A stretch of DNA of 64,000 nt from Pseudomonas silvicola. Its GTDB lineage: Bacteria > Pseudomonadota > Gammaproteobacteria > Pseudomonadales > Pseudomonadaceae. The stretch lies in the NCBI RefSeq assembly GCF_026651855.1, contig NZ_CP093280.1, positions 908,001 through 972,000 on the forward strand, given 5' to 3'. The notes under the pieces are model-generated. The model was not told the origin of the DNA. It did no database searches and saw nothing but the letters and a program-made list of their open reading frames with translations. A program made the position numbers and the translations under genes. Positions 32,170 to 40,182 of this stretch are shown in pieces. The first letter of the stretch is position 1; each line of letters opens with the position of its first letter.

Positions 32170-33090
32170 ATGACCTCGCGGCTTCCTCCGCTGTATGCCC
32201 TACGAGCCTTTGAAGTTGCGGCGCGCTATGGATCGTTCACTGTGGCTGCGCAAAACCTGTGCATTACTCAAAGTGCAGTAAGCCGTCACGTGAAGACGCT
32301 GGAGGACCATTTGGGCGCTCCGCTGTTCGAACGCAAGGGCCCCAAACTGGCCCTGACCGATACCGGCCGGCTACTGGCCCATGAGCTCGAACGCAGCTTC
32401 AACGCCATAGAAAACGCCTGCGCCACGGCCCGCCGGCCCAAGGGAACCTTGCGCGTGAAAGCACCATCCACGGTAACCATGCGATGGCTGATGCAAGCAC
32501 TGGAAAGCTTCCAGGCTGCCAATGTCACTGACCGGGTGCAGCTGACGAGCGCCTGGATGGACCTGGATACCGTGGACTTTCGCAATGAACCCTTCGACTG
32601 CGCGGTGTTGCTGAGCAACGGCGACTTCCCCAAGGATTGGAATTTCATCAAGCTGTTCGATGAGTGGCTGGTACCTGTTTGCGCCCCGTCGGTCTACGGC
32701 AAGGGACCTTGGAGCATCGAACACCTGGCGCTAGCCGAACTCATCCACCCATCACGGGACTGTCGCGACTGGCGGCGATGGCTGGAACGGCAAGGGGAGG
32801 GTGATGCGGTAGACTGGAACGAAGGCAAACGCTTCGACACGCTGGAGCTGGGCATGACCGCCGCCGCGGGAGGCCATGGTGTCTCCATTGGCGACCTGGC
32901 GCTAGTGGGTACGCAGTTGAAGGATGGATCACTCGTGCTGCCGATTCGCACGGCGGTGCGCACGGGGGACAGCTATTACCTGATCTGGTCGCAGCGCAAC
33001 CCTGAGCATTACCTGTTGGAGCGGGTGCGGGATTTCCTGCTGGCCAACGTACCCGGCATTCCTGCAACAGACATCCTCATGCTGGACTGA
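32170..33090 (+). CDS. LysR-type (GcvA-like) regulator divergent from the oxygenase-exporter pair
   Basis: A 306-residue LysR protein of the GcvA type, MTSRLPPLYALRAFEVAARYG. The HTH contains LCITQSAVSRHVKTLEDHLG (about residues 29-48). A 142-bp gap separates it from the oxygenase gene, which it probably regulates. In the ancestral chromosome this gene converged directly on gyrB, before the transposon entered between them. Confidence 0.88.
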   Translation: MTSRLPPLYALRAFEVAARYGSFTVAAQNLCITQSAVSRHVKTLEDHLGAPLFERKGPKLALTDTGRLLAHELERSFNAIENACATARRPKGTLRVKAPSTVTMRWLMQALESFQAANVTDRVQLTSAWMDLDTVDFRNEPFDCAVLLSNGDFPKDWNFIKLFDEWLVPVCAPSVYGKGPWSIEHLALAELIHPSRDCRDWRRWLERQGEGDAVDWNEGKRFDTLELGMTAAAGGHGVSIGDLALVGTQLKDGSLVLPIRTAVRTGDSYYLIWSQRNPEHYLLERVRDFLLANVPGIPATDILMLD

Positions 33091-33141
33091 GTCGGCCCTG
33101 TCGTCCTGACGGGGAGGCTGCGATGTCAGCGAGCACCCAAT

Positions 33142-33173
33142 AAAAAGCCCCGGCCAATGGCCAGGGCTTTTTT
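33142..33173. terminator. Bidirectional terminator, originally shared by the LysR gene and gyrB
   Basis: AAAAAGCCCCGGCC-AAT-GGCCAGGGCTTTTTT: a strong stem with an A run and a T run. On the plus strand it ends the LysR transcript. If the transposon is removed in silico, the minus-strand side lies about 15 bases past the gyrB stop, so it must have been the native gyrB terminator. Confidence 0.88.
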
Positions 33174-33177
33174 GTTC

Positions 33178-33182
33178 ACCTG
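33178..33182. repeat. Target-site duplication, left copy (ACCTG)
   Basis: The five bases ACCTG abut the TGT end of the transposon and are repeated exactly at 51108-51112 beyond the other end. Five-base duplications are characteristic of Tn7-type transposition. Confidence 0.93.
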
Positions 33183-33205
33183 TGTAGGCTCACAGAGTAG
33201 ATGGC
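33183..33205 (+). repeat. Left terminal inverted repeat of the Tn7-like element
   Basis: Begins TGTAGGCTCACAGAG and matches the reverse complement of 51085-51107 at 21 of 23 positions (GT versus AA at positions 15-16). The adjacent segment to about 33330 contains further CACAGA/TTTTCTGTGAGC-like and TTTCACAAAATAATTGG-like stretches that could be additional TnsB sites. Confidence 0.9.
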
Positions 33206-33360
33206 AACGCCCGTCTAGCAAACGCCTGCAAAATTCCACCTTTTCTGTGAGCTCCCCATAATCAATTTCACAAAATAATTGGAATCTTCCGTGAATATGG
33301 ACAGATAAATTGGCATTTCCCGAGCGGATCTGCACCACCCTAGCCACCAAGCGATTTGTC

Positions 33361-34110
33361 CTAACTGGGCAGCGGATGATAATCCGGATGCCCCTGAGTA
33401 CGCTCACCGCGTGCAGAAGCCCAAAAGTACTTTGCGTGATGCATGTAGACGGTGGTGGCGTCTGATAGGTCGAAGGCCATACCTTGCACCAAACTCAGCA
33501 GGAGGCGGATGATTTCGAGATTGTCTTGATAAAACTGCTCAATCTCGTCGTCGGTCGCCCACAAAATCTGCCCACCCTCCTCGGCCTGTTGCTCTAGAGT
33601 ATCCGATGCCCCTACTGCTATCGGTAACGTTGGCAATTGCCGATGCGCCAGATGCTCGTGGCGTACGGTCCTTAACTTATTCAGGACCTCGGAGGCCGTG
33701 CCGTTTTCGAGGTACTTGTCGATCAAGAGCAACACCTGATCCCGTTTTAGCCTGAGTGCTTCATCCATCTGTTCGAGCATCGAGTAAAGACCACTGCTTC
33801 GGGCCCGACACTCAACTAACGCTTCAAAAAATTTCCTGTTTCTCAGACGGCTCGCGATTAGGCTCATCCTCACAGCCTTTTTATTGGTATCCCATACCCG
33901 GGTCAGCGCTAGCAATAACTCACGACGCAGAGACAGCCGAATGATCTGAAAAGCATGCGCCGCATAGGAAGTGCCGATGCGGGCATGAAGGCAGGAGTCA
34001 TACGCCGCAGGCCGCCATGTCTCGTGGAACATTACCGCTAGTTCGATCTCCTGGCGGGCGGTGTCGACGACGCTCTTCAATTGTTCGATTTGCTGCTGGA
34101 TGTCGTCCAT
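33361..34110 (-). CDS. HEPN-domain protein resembling AbiU2
   Basis: A 249-residue, mainly helical protein that is the outermost cargo gene at the left end. Residues 147-157 read LRTVRHEHLAHR, giving an R-x5-H motif (Arg150, His156) like the catalytic RX4-6H of HEPN ribonucleases. Overall pattern and length resemble the AbiU2 HEPN family linked to abortive infection. No partner gene is immediately coupled; 199 bp separate it from the next gene. An antiphage RNase role is inference. Confidence 0.65.
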   Translation of the reverse strand: MDDIQQQIEQLKSVVDTARQEIELAVMFHETWRPAAYDSCLHARIGTSYAAHAFQIIRLSLRRELLLALTRVWDTNKKAVRMSLIASRLRNRKFFEALVECRARSSGLYSMLEQMDEALRLKRDQVLLLIDKYLENGTASEVLNKLRTVRHEHLAHRQLPTLPIAVGASDTLEQQAEEGGQILWATDDEIEQFYQDNLEIIRLLLSLVQGMAFDLSDATTVYMHHAKYFWASARGERTQGHPDYHPLPS

Positions 34111-34309
34111 GTGCGAACGCCTGGTGAAACCGAATGTGATTGCCTAGTCCCCAGCAATGCAAACGGAAGGTAAGAGGGGTACTTTTTGTGTGGCCTGAGT
34201 GCTACGTAGGGAGAGCCTTAGCGCTACTGCGTGCCTAGGATGCCGGCAAAACGTGGAGGCAAGACTGGGGGTAGCCCCCAGGATGAATGACTAAAACTCA
34301 TCATCTGAA

Positions 34310-34852
34310 TCATGATGGGTCAGGGGGGTTGAGCTCCGCTGGACCCTGCCATCTCTCATCTTCAACCGCCGGATCAAGGTATACGGCTGTCCTTTCTGCC
34401 AGTCTTTTTAGTCGAGGCAAATAAGCTTCGTTGATTGCCGCAAATTGAGGCTCATCCTGTATCGGTGCTGGGACAGGATGCTCAATGTGAGCGTGACTAT
34501 AGTAGTCGTCCGGCGCATCACAAACTGTCGAGCCGACATCACGAATCGATCGGGCATAGATAGCGCCGAAGCCAATGTACTGATTATTGGCGTCATGCAT
34601 CTTGATATTCCGCCGGCATTCGTCCGGCCCAGCCATACCTCTGGCTACCGATAAGATAGTCGTTCCAGGTCGCGGGCGATACGCCGAATGCTTCAGCTTG
34701 AACCGTTTGAAATCGTAGTGCGCGGGTGTTTTCAGGGCTCGAAGAATCACTTCCTCATCCGCGATTTGAGAAGGTAACGGCGGGCGCTCATCTACTTGGT
34801 TCTGCGGCTCAAGCGGCAAATCACTGCTAGTAGCCATGGTTTCATCGTCCAT
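34310..34852 (-). CDS. Unknown protein, third gene of a tight three-gene cassette
   Basis: A 180-residue protein that I do not recognise. It has a Pro-rich, acidic N-terminus (about 1-30), a central region with HYDFKRFKLKHSAYRPRPG and YSHAHIEHPVPAP, no signal peptide and no membrane segment. It starts two bases after the preceding stop with the junction TAATCATG, the same junction found between the first two cassette genes. The coupling suggests the three proteins act together. Confidence 0.65.
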   Translation of the reverse strand: MDDETMATSSDLPLEPQNQVDERPPLPSQIADEEVILRALKTPAHYDFKRFKLKHSAYRPRPGTTILSVARGMAGPDECRRNIKMHDANNQYIGFGAIYARSIRDVGSTVCDAPDDYYSHAHIEHPVPAPIQDEPQFAAINEAYLPRLKRLAERTAVYLDPAVEDERWQGPAELNPPDPS

Positions 34853-34854
34853 GA

Positions 34855-35397
34855 TTATGCCGCTTGTGGGTAGCTCACATTCGAAAGGGTGGGGGTTGGC
34901 TGGCGCTTAGGGAATAAAGCGCTCTGAATCAACTTTGCAAGGAGCGATTCCACCGAAGAAGCCTCTCCATCTCGCACAAAGCGATCTCCGCTCTCCAGCT
35001 TGATGAAGAAAGCATAGCGAGACTTTCCGATTTCAAGATGTGCAAAACCAGCGGCAGACTCCCATTCGAACGAGATAGTGCCGTTAGAATTTGGGGTCAA
35101 ATCCGGAGCGGGCAGCTCCCAGGAGCTTAGCAGTGCCAAGGCCGCGGCATGCGCATTACTCAAGGTGATCGGATCGATTGGCTTTGCCCCGTAACCGTCC
35201 CAGTCGTTTTCAAATTCTCCATACTCATCAATGGCGTCCCGTGCAAACTGAAGCTCAAAGCTATTCATCTGAGTGGTAGTGCGATAAGCCCTTGAGCCTT
35301 GCACAACGCTTCCAGTACCAAATGAATACTTCGCCTCACCTTGCGGCAAAACTGTAGAAGAGCTCATGACTGCTCTGCTATCGAAAAAATCGTACAT
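34855..35397 (-). CDS. Unknown protein, second gene of the three-gene cassette
   Basis: A 180-residue soluble protein that I do not recognise at family level. A conserved-looking segment ENDWDGYGAKPID occurs at about residues 62-74, followed by a predicted alpha/beta region. Similar W-D-G-x-G-A motifs occur in small unknown proteins beside TIGR04255 genes, but I cannot confirm that here. It is coupled to both neighbours by TAATCATG junctions. Confidence 0.68.
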   Translation of the reverse strand: MYDFFDSRAVMSSSTVLPQGEAKYSFGTGSVVQGSRAYRTTTQMNSFELQFARDAIDEYGEFENDWDGYGAKPIDPITLSNAHAAALALLSSWELPAPDLTPNSNGTISFEWESAAGFAHLEIGKSRYAFFIKLESGDRFVRDGEASSVESLLAKLIQSALFPKRQPTPTLSNVSYPQAA

Positions 35398-35399
35398 GA

Positions 35400-36218
35400 T
35401 TACAGAGCCCCCAAGTCGTCGCGAATAGCTGCCGTCATGCTTTCAAAAAATTGATGCTGCGCTTTTTGTGCAGCATTGAGAACGTTCATCACTTCGTCTA
35501 CCGACGGTTCTACGGGTTTGGCAGCTCTGACGTTCATGGTGGCAATGACGCTAGGGATGTTGTTTGCCGCGCCTTCCGCTACCGACAAAGAAAGGATCAG
35601 CCCGTTAGTCAAAGCAGTAGTGACCTGCACATGCACCGAAGGGCTGTGCTGGGGATCTACGAACGCCTGAAAATCACGAGGCAATCCGACTGACAAACCC
35701 AACACATCGGTGATGAATTTCCCCGGCGCCATTCCCTTCATCAATTCGGGCCCAAAGGCATCTATGTATTGCAAAGACACGTGGTTGAAAGGTTTCTGGG
35801 CCTCATCTTCCAACCGTGAGTCCAGCAACACGCCGATTCCTTGCTCGACGAATGGCTTGAATTTGGACCAGGAATGGTACGGGGGGATAGCGTTCGCAGT
35901 GAAAACACCTGCCCCTGCTTGGTAAAGCTCAGGAGACGAGGGGGCGGTTCTGAAGCGCTGGGTGACTTGCCCAGGCGCAGTCTGGAGACCTGGCGGGACG
36001 AGACGCTCGCTGCTTGCAGCCCCGGCGTTAAAGCATGCCTCTGCGAAACGAGCCAAAAATCTATCAGAAGCGCCCTGATCGACGGTGAAGAACGGAATCG
36101 GCTGGAATTGAAATCCAGCGGGCAGCTGGACGTTTTGCGGAAAGCTCATCCCGACGTGAGTTTCCCAACGGAGCTCAGCGATCAATTCAATCAGAGGGGC
36201 GTTTCTATATTGGACCAT
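35400..36218 (-). CDS. TIGR04255-family protein, first gene of the three-gene cassette
   Basis: A 272-residue protein whose N-terminus (YRNAPLIELIAELRWE) fits the sporadically distributed TIGR04255 family, of unknown function. It ends in a helical stretch (NVLNAAQKAQHQFFESMTAAI). It leads an operon with two further unknown proteins and is divergent from the gene at 36614. Patchy distribution and a place in transposon cargo are consistent with a defence or conflict role, but no catalytic motif is visible. Confidence 0.72.
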   Translation of the reverse strand: MVQYRNAPLIELIAELRWETHVGMSFPQNVQLPAGFQFQPIPFFTVDQGASDRFLARFAEACFNAGAASSERLVPPGLQTAPGQVTQRFRTAPSSPELYQAGAGVFTANAIPPYHSWSKFKPFVEQGIGVLLDSRLEDEAQKPFNHVSLQYIDAFGPELMKGMAPGKFITDVLGLSVGLPRDFQAFVDPQHSPSVHVQVTTALTNGLILSLSVAEGAANNIPSVIATMNVRAAKPVEPSVDEVMNVLNAAQKAQHQFFESMTAAIRDDLGAL

Positions 36219-36613
36219 ATCAGTTCAGCTCAGCTCGTGATCAGCATCAATGCGTATGTGACTGGGGTAGTGCTACCGACAGGCCACGCTGGCCGGGCTA
36301 TCCCTAGCTCCTTGGATAGCGCCTCAAGATCGCCGCGGACGTCGCTTAAGACGTCGGTTGGCCGACATAGTCTGAGGATAGCCTAACTGATGGTGGCAAA
36401 ACGGTACAGGGCAAAATCTTGCTGTCTATTTGAGGCCGATTCCGGCCGATTCAAGGCTCTTGGTGCTGCAAAACGCTTCCTTAGGAGTTTCGACCATCAG
36501 ACCCGAGAAGTAATCTTGCTTGGGGCCGAACCTGCGCTGCTCGTCGCATTTTCAGATCTAGCCTATGCGTCTTTGGTAGCTTCAATGGCACCGACATTCG
36601 TTCACTGATTGCC
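36219..36613. other. Gap between divergent cargo genes; small doubtful reading frame
   Basis: This 395-bp stretch should hold promoters for the TIGR04255 cassette (leftward) and the gene at 36614 (rightward). A 72-codon plus-strand frame at 36390-36608 ends five bases before the next gene, but it has no recognised similarity and I could not judge whether it is translated. Nothing else was seen. Confidence 0.4.
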
Positions 36614-37345
36614 ATGCTAGATACACTGATCAGCCGGCCCGACTGCCGAGCAGTCTCCGCTCAATTGAGCCGAAGCGCTACCGACTCCGGGCTTTACTGG
36701 ACGCTCAGCAACGCCATTCATCTGGCCGACATTAGCACTGACGCCAAATGTCCAATGGCGCCCGGCTATCGGCTGATCCGGGTAGACCAGAGAGTGAGCA
36801 TGAATGGCGCAGGGTTTGAGATTGCGTTGTTAAATGATGTCGAAGCGTCCGTGGTTTACTACAACCGGGTGGAGGCCGCAATAATCCCACAACCCACCCC
36901 TCGGGCTGCTGCTCAATGCTTCGTATGGCGTTCTCCAGAAGCACGGCATGCGGCCGTGGTTCGAGAGGTTGCCCAGAGCGTTTTTTTCAACTACATCGTT
37001 GAACGCTATAACGTCATCGTATCGGACAACCAGGAAATCGGAGAAGGTAGGTTCTTCTGGCAACGTCTAGCCTCAACCGCTATAGCCTACGGACTTTGCG
37101 TTTCCTATCCTCGGCCCGCTGAAAACCTCCAGCCCATACCCACGCAGGAAGCGCTAAACGAGCTTGTTGATCAACTGTGGGGGGACGCACATGAGCAGGA
37201 AGATCACATCCTGCTGATTTCCAAACCTGACCGCTACAGCGAAGTCCTCAATACCTCATCAGAGCAGGCGCTACAATCGAAGCAGGTCGAGAATCGCCCC
37301 GCAGAGGAAGTCACTGTGTTGGATGCACATGTGGCGTCGACCTAA
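36614..37345 (+). CDS. Unknown cargo protein
   Basis: A 243-residue protein not recognised. A central region (about residues 105-165) with VVREVAQSVFFNYIVERYNV and IGEGRFFWQRLASTAIA is the best-structured part and may be an enzymatic or phage-type domain. The C-terminal 40 residues look disordered. There is no signal peptide or membrane helix. It is the only sizeable rightward gene in the left cargo and is divergent from the TIGR04255 operon. Confidence 0.55.
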   Translation: MLDTLISRPDCRAVSAQLSRSATDSGLYWTLSNAIHLADISTDAKCPMAPGYRLIRVDQRVSMNGAGFEIALLNDVEASVVYYNRVEAAIIPQPTPRAAAQCFVWRSPEARHAAVVREVAQSVFFNYIVERYNVIVSDNQEIGEGRFFWQRLASTAIAYGLCVSYPRPAENLQPIPTQEALNELVDQLWGDAHEQEDHILLISKPDRYSEVLNTSSEQALQSKQVENRPAEEVTVLDAHVAST

Positions 37346-37413
37346 TGGGCAACCCACCGGATCCAACCCCAACGCTTTTCAAGGTACACGCTCCCCGCTA
37401 ACACAGTAACAGG

Positions 37414-37653
37414 CTACGGTGTCGATGGCGTACCTGGGCGGATGCCTGGATTGCCCGCAAGCACCTTCAGGTGGTCTGCTATCACATCTGAGGAGTCATC
37501 GAGCGCCTTAAGAGCATCGCGCGCCTGGATGGCCGCTTGGCCTCCGCCATTGGACTCAATCCAGATTGCTAACTCTTCGATTGCAGCTGCTAAGGCCAGT
37601 TGGCCTATGTGTTGGGCTGCTACCATTTTTTTCAGTGCTTCGATTGCATCCAT
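37414..37653 (-). CDS. Small helical unknown protein
   Basis: A 79-residue protein of alternating Ala/Leu/Glu helices (LKKMVAAQHIGQLALAAAIEELAIW) with a Pro/Gly tail. Composition and codon use look protein-like, but there is no family match. It stands alone between two rightward frames. Confidence 0.45.
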   Translation of the reverse strand: MDAIEALKKMVAAQHIGQLALAAAIEELAIWIESNGGGQAAIQARDALKALDDSSDVIADHLKVLAGNPGIRPGTPSTP

Positions 37654-37726
37654 AATACAGATACCTCATCAAAACGATGAGCTTAGCCTTGTTGAAGAAC
37701 TGGCGAGATAAATCGGAGGATGCGTC

Positions 37727-37918
37727 ATGAAAGGTCGCTACAAATTGCGCACCCGGAAATGGGAGATCAAGGCCACGGTTGAAGCCGAAGCACGCGAGTT
37801 GCTACGCAATCGCTCAGAAAAGCAGAGCAGATTCCTAGACGCCGCCCTTCAAGGAGGGAGCAACCTAGAACCGCTGGGCAGGCTCGCTGACGGACATAGA
37901 CCTAGAAACGACTCATGA
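37727..37918 (+). CDS. Small basic unknown protein (doubtful)
   Basis: A 63-residue frame rich in Arg/Lys (MKGRYKLRTRKWEIKATVEAE) preceded by CGGAGGATGCGTC, a plausible ribosome site. No similarity was recognised. A 21-bp hairpin (AGCCGGTG/CACCGGCT) without a T run follows at 37954-37974. Confidence 0.35.
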   Translation: MKGRYKLRTRKWEIKATVEAEARELLRNRSEKQSRFLDAALQGGSNLEPLGRLADGHRPRNDS

Positions 37919-38005
37919 CGGCCCCTTCGCCCATCGGCGGGACCTCTCGCTACAGCCGGTGTACCCCACCGGCTGAAATCATCTCAATGGTCTTCATGCG
38001 TCATG

Positions 38006-38311
38006 TCAGTCGTAATGGTAGCGGCACGCGATAATCGTCAGCGTATCTTCTTCGTAGAAGTACACAAGACGGTGCTCTTTGTCGATGCGACGGGACCAGT
38101 ACCCCGTGAGATCGCCTTTAAGCGGCTCGGGGCGTCCAATGCCTTCGAAGGGGGTGCGCATTATGTTGGCGAGGAGCTTATCGATTGCCTGACGCTTGCC
38201 AGGATCGTTTTCGCACCAGTGCTGATAATCATCCCAGCCATGGGCTGTGAATGAAATGGAGACGGTTTCGCGGGCTTTAGTCTTGTTCTGCTGCTTCTTG
38301 TTCTGCGACAT
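38006..38311 (-). CDS. yoeB: YoeB/Txe-family mRNA interferase toxin
   Basis: A 101-residue RelE-superfamily toxin that cuts mRNA at the ribosome. Core motifs AHGWDDYQHW, RPEPLKGDLTGYWSRRIDKEHRLVY and the C-terminal ACRYHYD (catalytic His and Tyr) are present. It has about 16 extra N-terminal residues (MSQNKKQQNKTKARET) compared with typical YoeB, read through the 35-bp overlap with yefM. A later internal start is possible. Confidence 0.93.
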   Translation of the reverse strand: MSQNKKQQNKTKARETVSISFTAHGWDDYQHWCENDPGKRQAIDKLLANIMRTPFEGIGRPEPLKGDLTGYWSRRIDKEHRLVYFYEEDTLTIIACRYHYD

Positions 38312-38567
38312 CTAGGGAAATCTCCTTGGTAAAGGCTTTCCCGGCTTTGTGCAGAGCAATGGACTCGCGTAGGCGCTTGGAGTTTTCCTGAGTACCCAAC
38401 AGGTACAAAGTTTCCTCCATGGCGTTGTAATCCTCTAGGGAAAGGATTACCACAGGCTCGCCGCGCTGGCGGGTAACGATGGCCGGTTCATGATCGCGGC
38501 AAACATCATCCATTGTCTGCTTTAGGCCGGCGCGAGCCTGGCTAAAAGTAAGTACGTGCATTTTCAC
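38277..38567 (-). CDS. yefM: YefM/Phd-family antitoxin
   Basis: A 96-residue antitoxin with the PhdYefM DNA-binding N-terminus (VLTFSQARAGLKQTMDDV; RQRGEPVVILSLEDYNAMEET). Its C-terminal toxin-binding tail is acidic. It precedes and overlaps yoeB by 35 bp and should autorepress the pair. Such modules stabilise mobile elements; here it lies just outside the repeat-bounded arsenic module. Confidence 0.93.
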   Translation of the reverse strand: MKMHVLTFSQARAGLKQTMDDVCRDHEPAIVTRQRGEPVVILSLEDYNAMEETLYLLGTQENSKRLRESIALHKAGKAFTKEISLDVAEQEAAEQD

Positions 38568-38783
38568 TTTCCTTCCTGAAGTTTGTTCAGGCCTCGCCCT
38601 GCTCGGGCGGATAAGATCGGCTCGATTGTGAATCGTGGGTTAGTTAAGCCAAGCCGACCCGACAAATGTACTAAACGTTGTACCATGTTGTCAAGATGGG
38701 TGGCCTTGCCTTCTGAGCACGATGCATTGCTAAGCTAAGCCAAGCTACGGCCTGGAACGCCATGCCTTAACCGAACCACGAAA

Positions 38784-38860
38784 CCTGATTGCGTAATTGC
38801 ATGGACTTGACCACCCATTTGCATTCGACCTGACCAGCCAATTGCATTCAATTTGACCAG
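38784..38860 (+). repeat. Array of about 23-bp repeats, left boundary of the arsenic module
   Basis: Three tandem degenerate units of the type TGACCAGnnATTTGCATTsr are followed by a last TGACCAG. The same organisation in inverted orientation occurs at 44913-45003. It resembles the multi-repeat ends of IS21-like or Tn7/Mu-superfamily elements, but no matching transposase lies between the arrays. The 362-bp gap 38568-38929 holds nothing else recognisable. Confidence 0.7.
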
Positions 38861-38929
38861 TGACGTCGGGAGTGGTCGTGGAGTGGAGGTAGCTTAAAAT
38901 GATCAAAGGACGCGGTGCGATACGCAGCC

Positions 38930-39487
38930 TCAGCAGCCGCTCAGCCCGCCTGGCTCCCCCCTTGCACCCGCGTCTTGGAGGAGCCCTGCCGGCTGATTCT
39001 CTGGAAAGAGCCGCTCGACAATAGCGCAATCAATCCAGCGGCCTTCAAGGCAAGCATGTTTCTCGTAAACGCCCACATGGCGGAAGCCGGACGCTTCGCA
39101 CAAGGCAAGGCTGGCACGGTTCGAGGTGAAAATCCGCGACAGGACTTTCCAGTACCCCAGTGCCTGCGCCTCCTTGAGCAATGCCTCTAGAAGGTGTTTC
39201 CCCAAGCCCTGGCCACGGACTTCGCGGCTCATGTAGATCGAGAAGTCGGCGATGCCGTCGTAGCACGACCGAGGGCGATAACTGCTGAGACTCGCCCAGC
39301 CCACGACATTATCGTTGTCATCCAGCATCACCAGTACAGGATAACGATCAGCCGTCTGGAGCCGGTCAAGCATGTCTTCCGGCTTACGAGGGGCGGTTTC
39401 GAAAGTCGAGCTTCGCTCCTCAATCCCTTGGTTGTAAATGTTCGCTATCGAGGTGGCGTCAGCGGGCTGAGCAGGACGGATACGCAT
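38930..39487 (-). CDS. arsN1: GNAT N-acetyltransferase of the ArsN1 / phosphinothricin acetyltransferase type
   Basis: A 185-residue GNAT enzyme. The acetyl-CoA motif is VRGQGLGKHLLEAL (about residues 87-100), and FSIYMSREV and EKHACLEGRW are typical of the phosphinothricin/arsinothricin group. The ATG at 39487 (MRIRPAQPADAT) is chosen. Location beside an ars operon favours detoxification of the organoarsenical arsinothricin; phosphinothricin or methionine sulfoximine are alternative substrates. The tail beyond about residue 165 (Gly-rich) looks non-conserved and may come from adjacent repeat DNA. Confidence 0.82.
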   Translation of the reverse strand: MRIRPAQPADATSIANIYNQGIEERSSTFETAPRKPEDMLDRLQTADRYPVLVMLDDNDNVVGWASLSSYRPRSCYDGIADFSIYMSREVRGQGLGKHLLEALLKEAQALGYWKVLSRIFTSNRASLALCEASGFRHVGVYEKHACLEGRWIDCAIVERLFPENQPAGLLQDAGARGEPGGLSGC

Positions 39488-39537
39488 GATGGGATTCCAT
39501 TCAGTTGGTAGTAACAACATTCACAACAAAAAAATCT

Positions 39538-40038
39538 CTAGCCTGGTTGCCTTGCTTCTGCGCAAGACTGGACTGAGCACCGTTTTTCGGTGGCTCGTGT
39601 GATCTGTCTGAGCAGACTGAGCGCGCCTTGCCGGGCTTCAGCCGAGAGGTTCTCGATCATCACTCTCTCTTCGGCAATAAGGTCGCCTCGAATTTTCTCG
39701 TAGAGTTTTCGCCCAGCGTCGGTGGTCTGGATCTTCACGGCGCGACGGTCTTCGTCATCCTCGATGCGGGACACGTAACCCTTGCGCTCAAGCGCATCGA
39801 TGACTCGGCTTGCGGTGCTCTTATCCAGGAACATTTCTTCAGCCAAGGCCTGAAGCCTCATTGCCCCTTTCTTGGCCAGCGTTTCGACCGCGTAGCATTG
39901 GGTGACCGAGACGTCGTAGCAGCAGATCCGGTCTCGGTCTCGGAACTGGTAGATACGGACGAGCTGATTGAGCGCCTCATGCAACTCCTCGGCATCCTGG
40001 GTCAGCTGATCATTCTTGGGCTTCGGCATAACCGTCAC
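39538..40038 (-). CDS. MarR-family regulator with clustered cysteines
   Basis: A 166-residue winged-helix repressor. The recognition region is LAEEMFLDKSTASRVIDALE (about residues 64-83), followed by the wing SRIEDDEDRRAVKIQTT. Cysteines occur as a CC pair (RDRICCYD), as Cys48 (VTQCYA), and as CSVQSC near the C-terminus, so a thiol-arsenical or redox signal is plausible. It lies 50 bp upstream of the arsN1-like gene and probably controls it. Confidence 0.85.
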   Translation of the reverse strand: MTVMPKPKNDQLTQDAEELHEALNQLVRIYQFRDRDRICCYDVSVTQCYAVETLAKKGAMRLQALAEEMFLDKSTASRVIDALERKGYVSRIEDDEDRRAVKIQTTDAGRKLYEKIRGDLIAEERVMIENLSAEARQGALSLLRQITRATEKRCSVQSCAEARQPG

Positions 40039-40131
40039 AAATCTGTTGTTAGCTGCAACAATAATCGTCGCGATGGTGGGCCGTCAATCCAGCTCTCACA
40101 GGGGTGTGCCACGATTGAGCGCATGCGCTTT

Positions 40132-40172
40132 ACTGTATATTCGAAAATGCGTATATTCGATTTTCCGTATGT
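40132..40172. promoter_or_regulatory. Likely ArsR operator/promoter of the ars operon
   Basis: AT-rich tandem motif with TATATTCGA twice (TATATTCGAAAATGCG then TATATTCGATTTTCCG), ending 11 bases before the first ars start. It sits in the 144-bp gap between divergent marR and the ars operon. ArsR-type repressors bind such imperfect repeats. A related sequence recurs at 44797-44845. Confidence 0.65.
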
Positions 40173-40182
40173 GGAGACTGCC

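Noticed and set aside
36390-36608. 72-codon frame before the orphan cargo gene
   Set aside because: Not recognised and no clear ribosome site; recorded only as a possibility within the gap entry.
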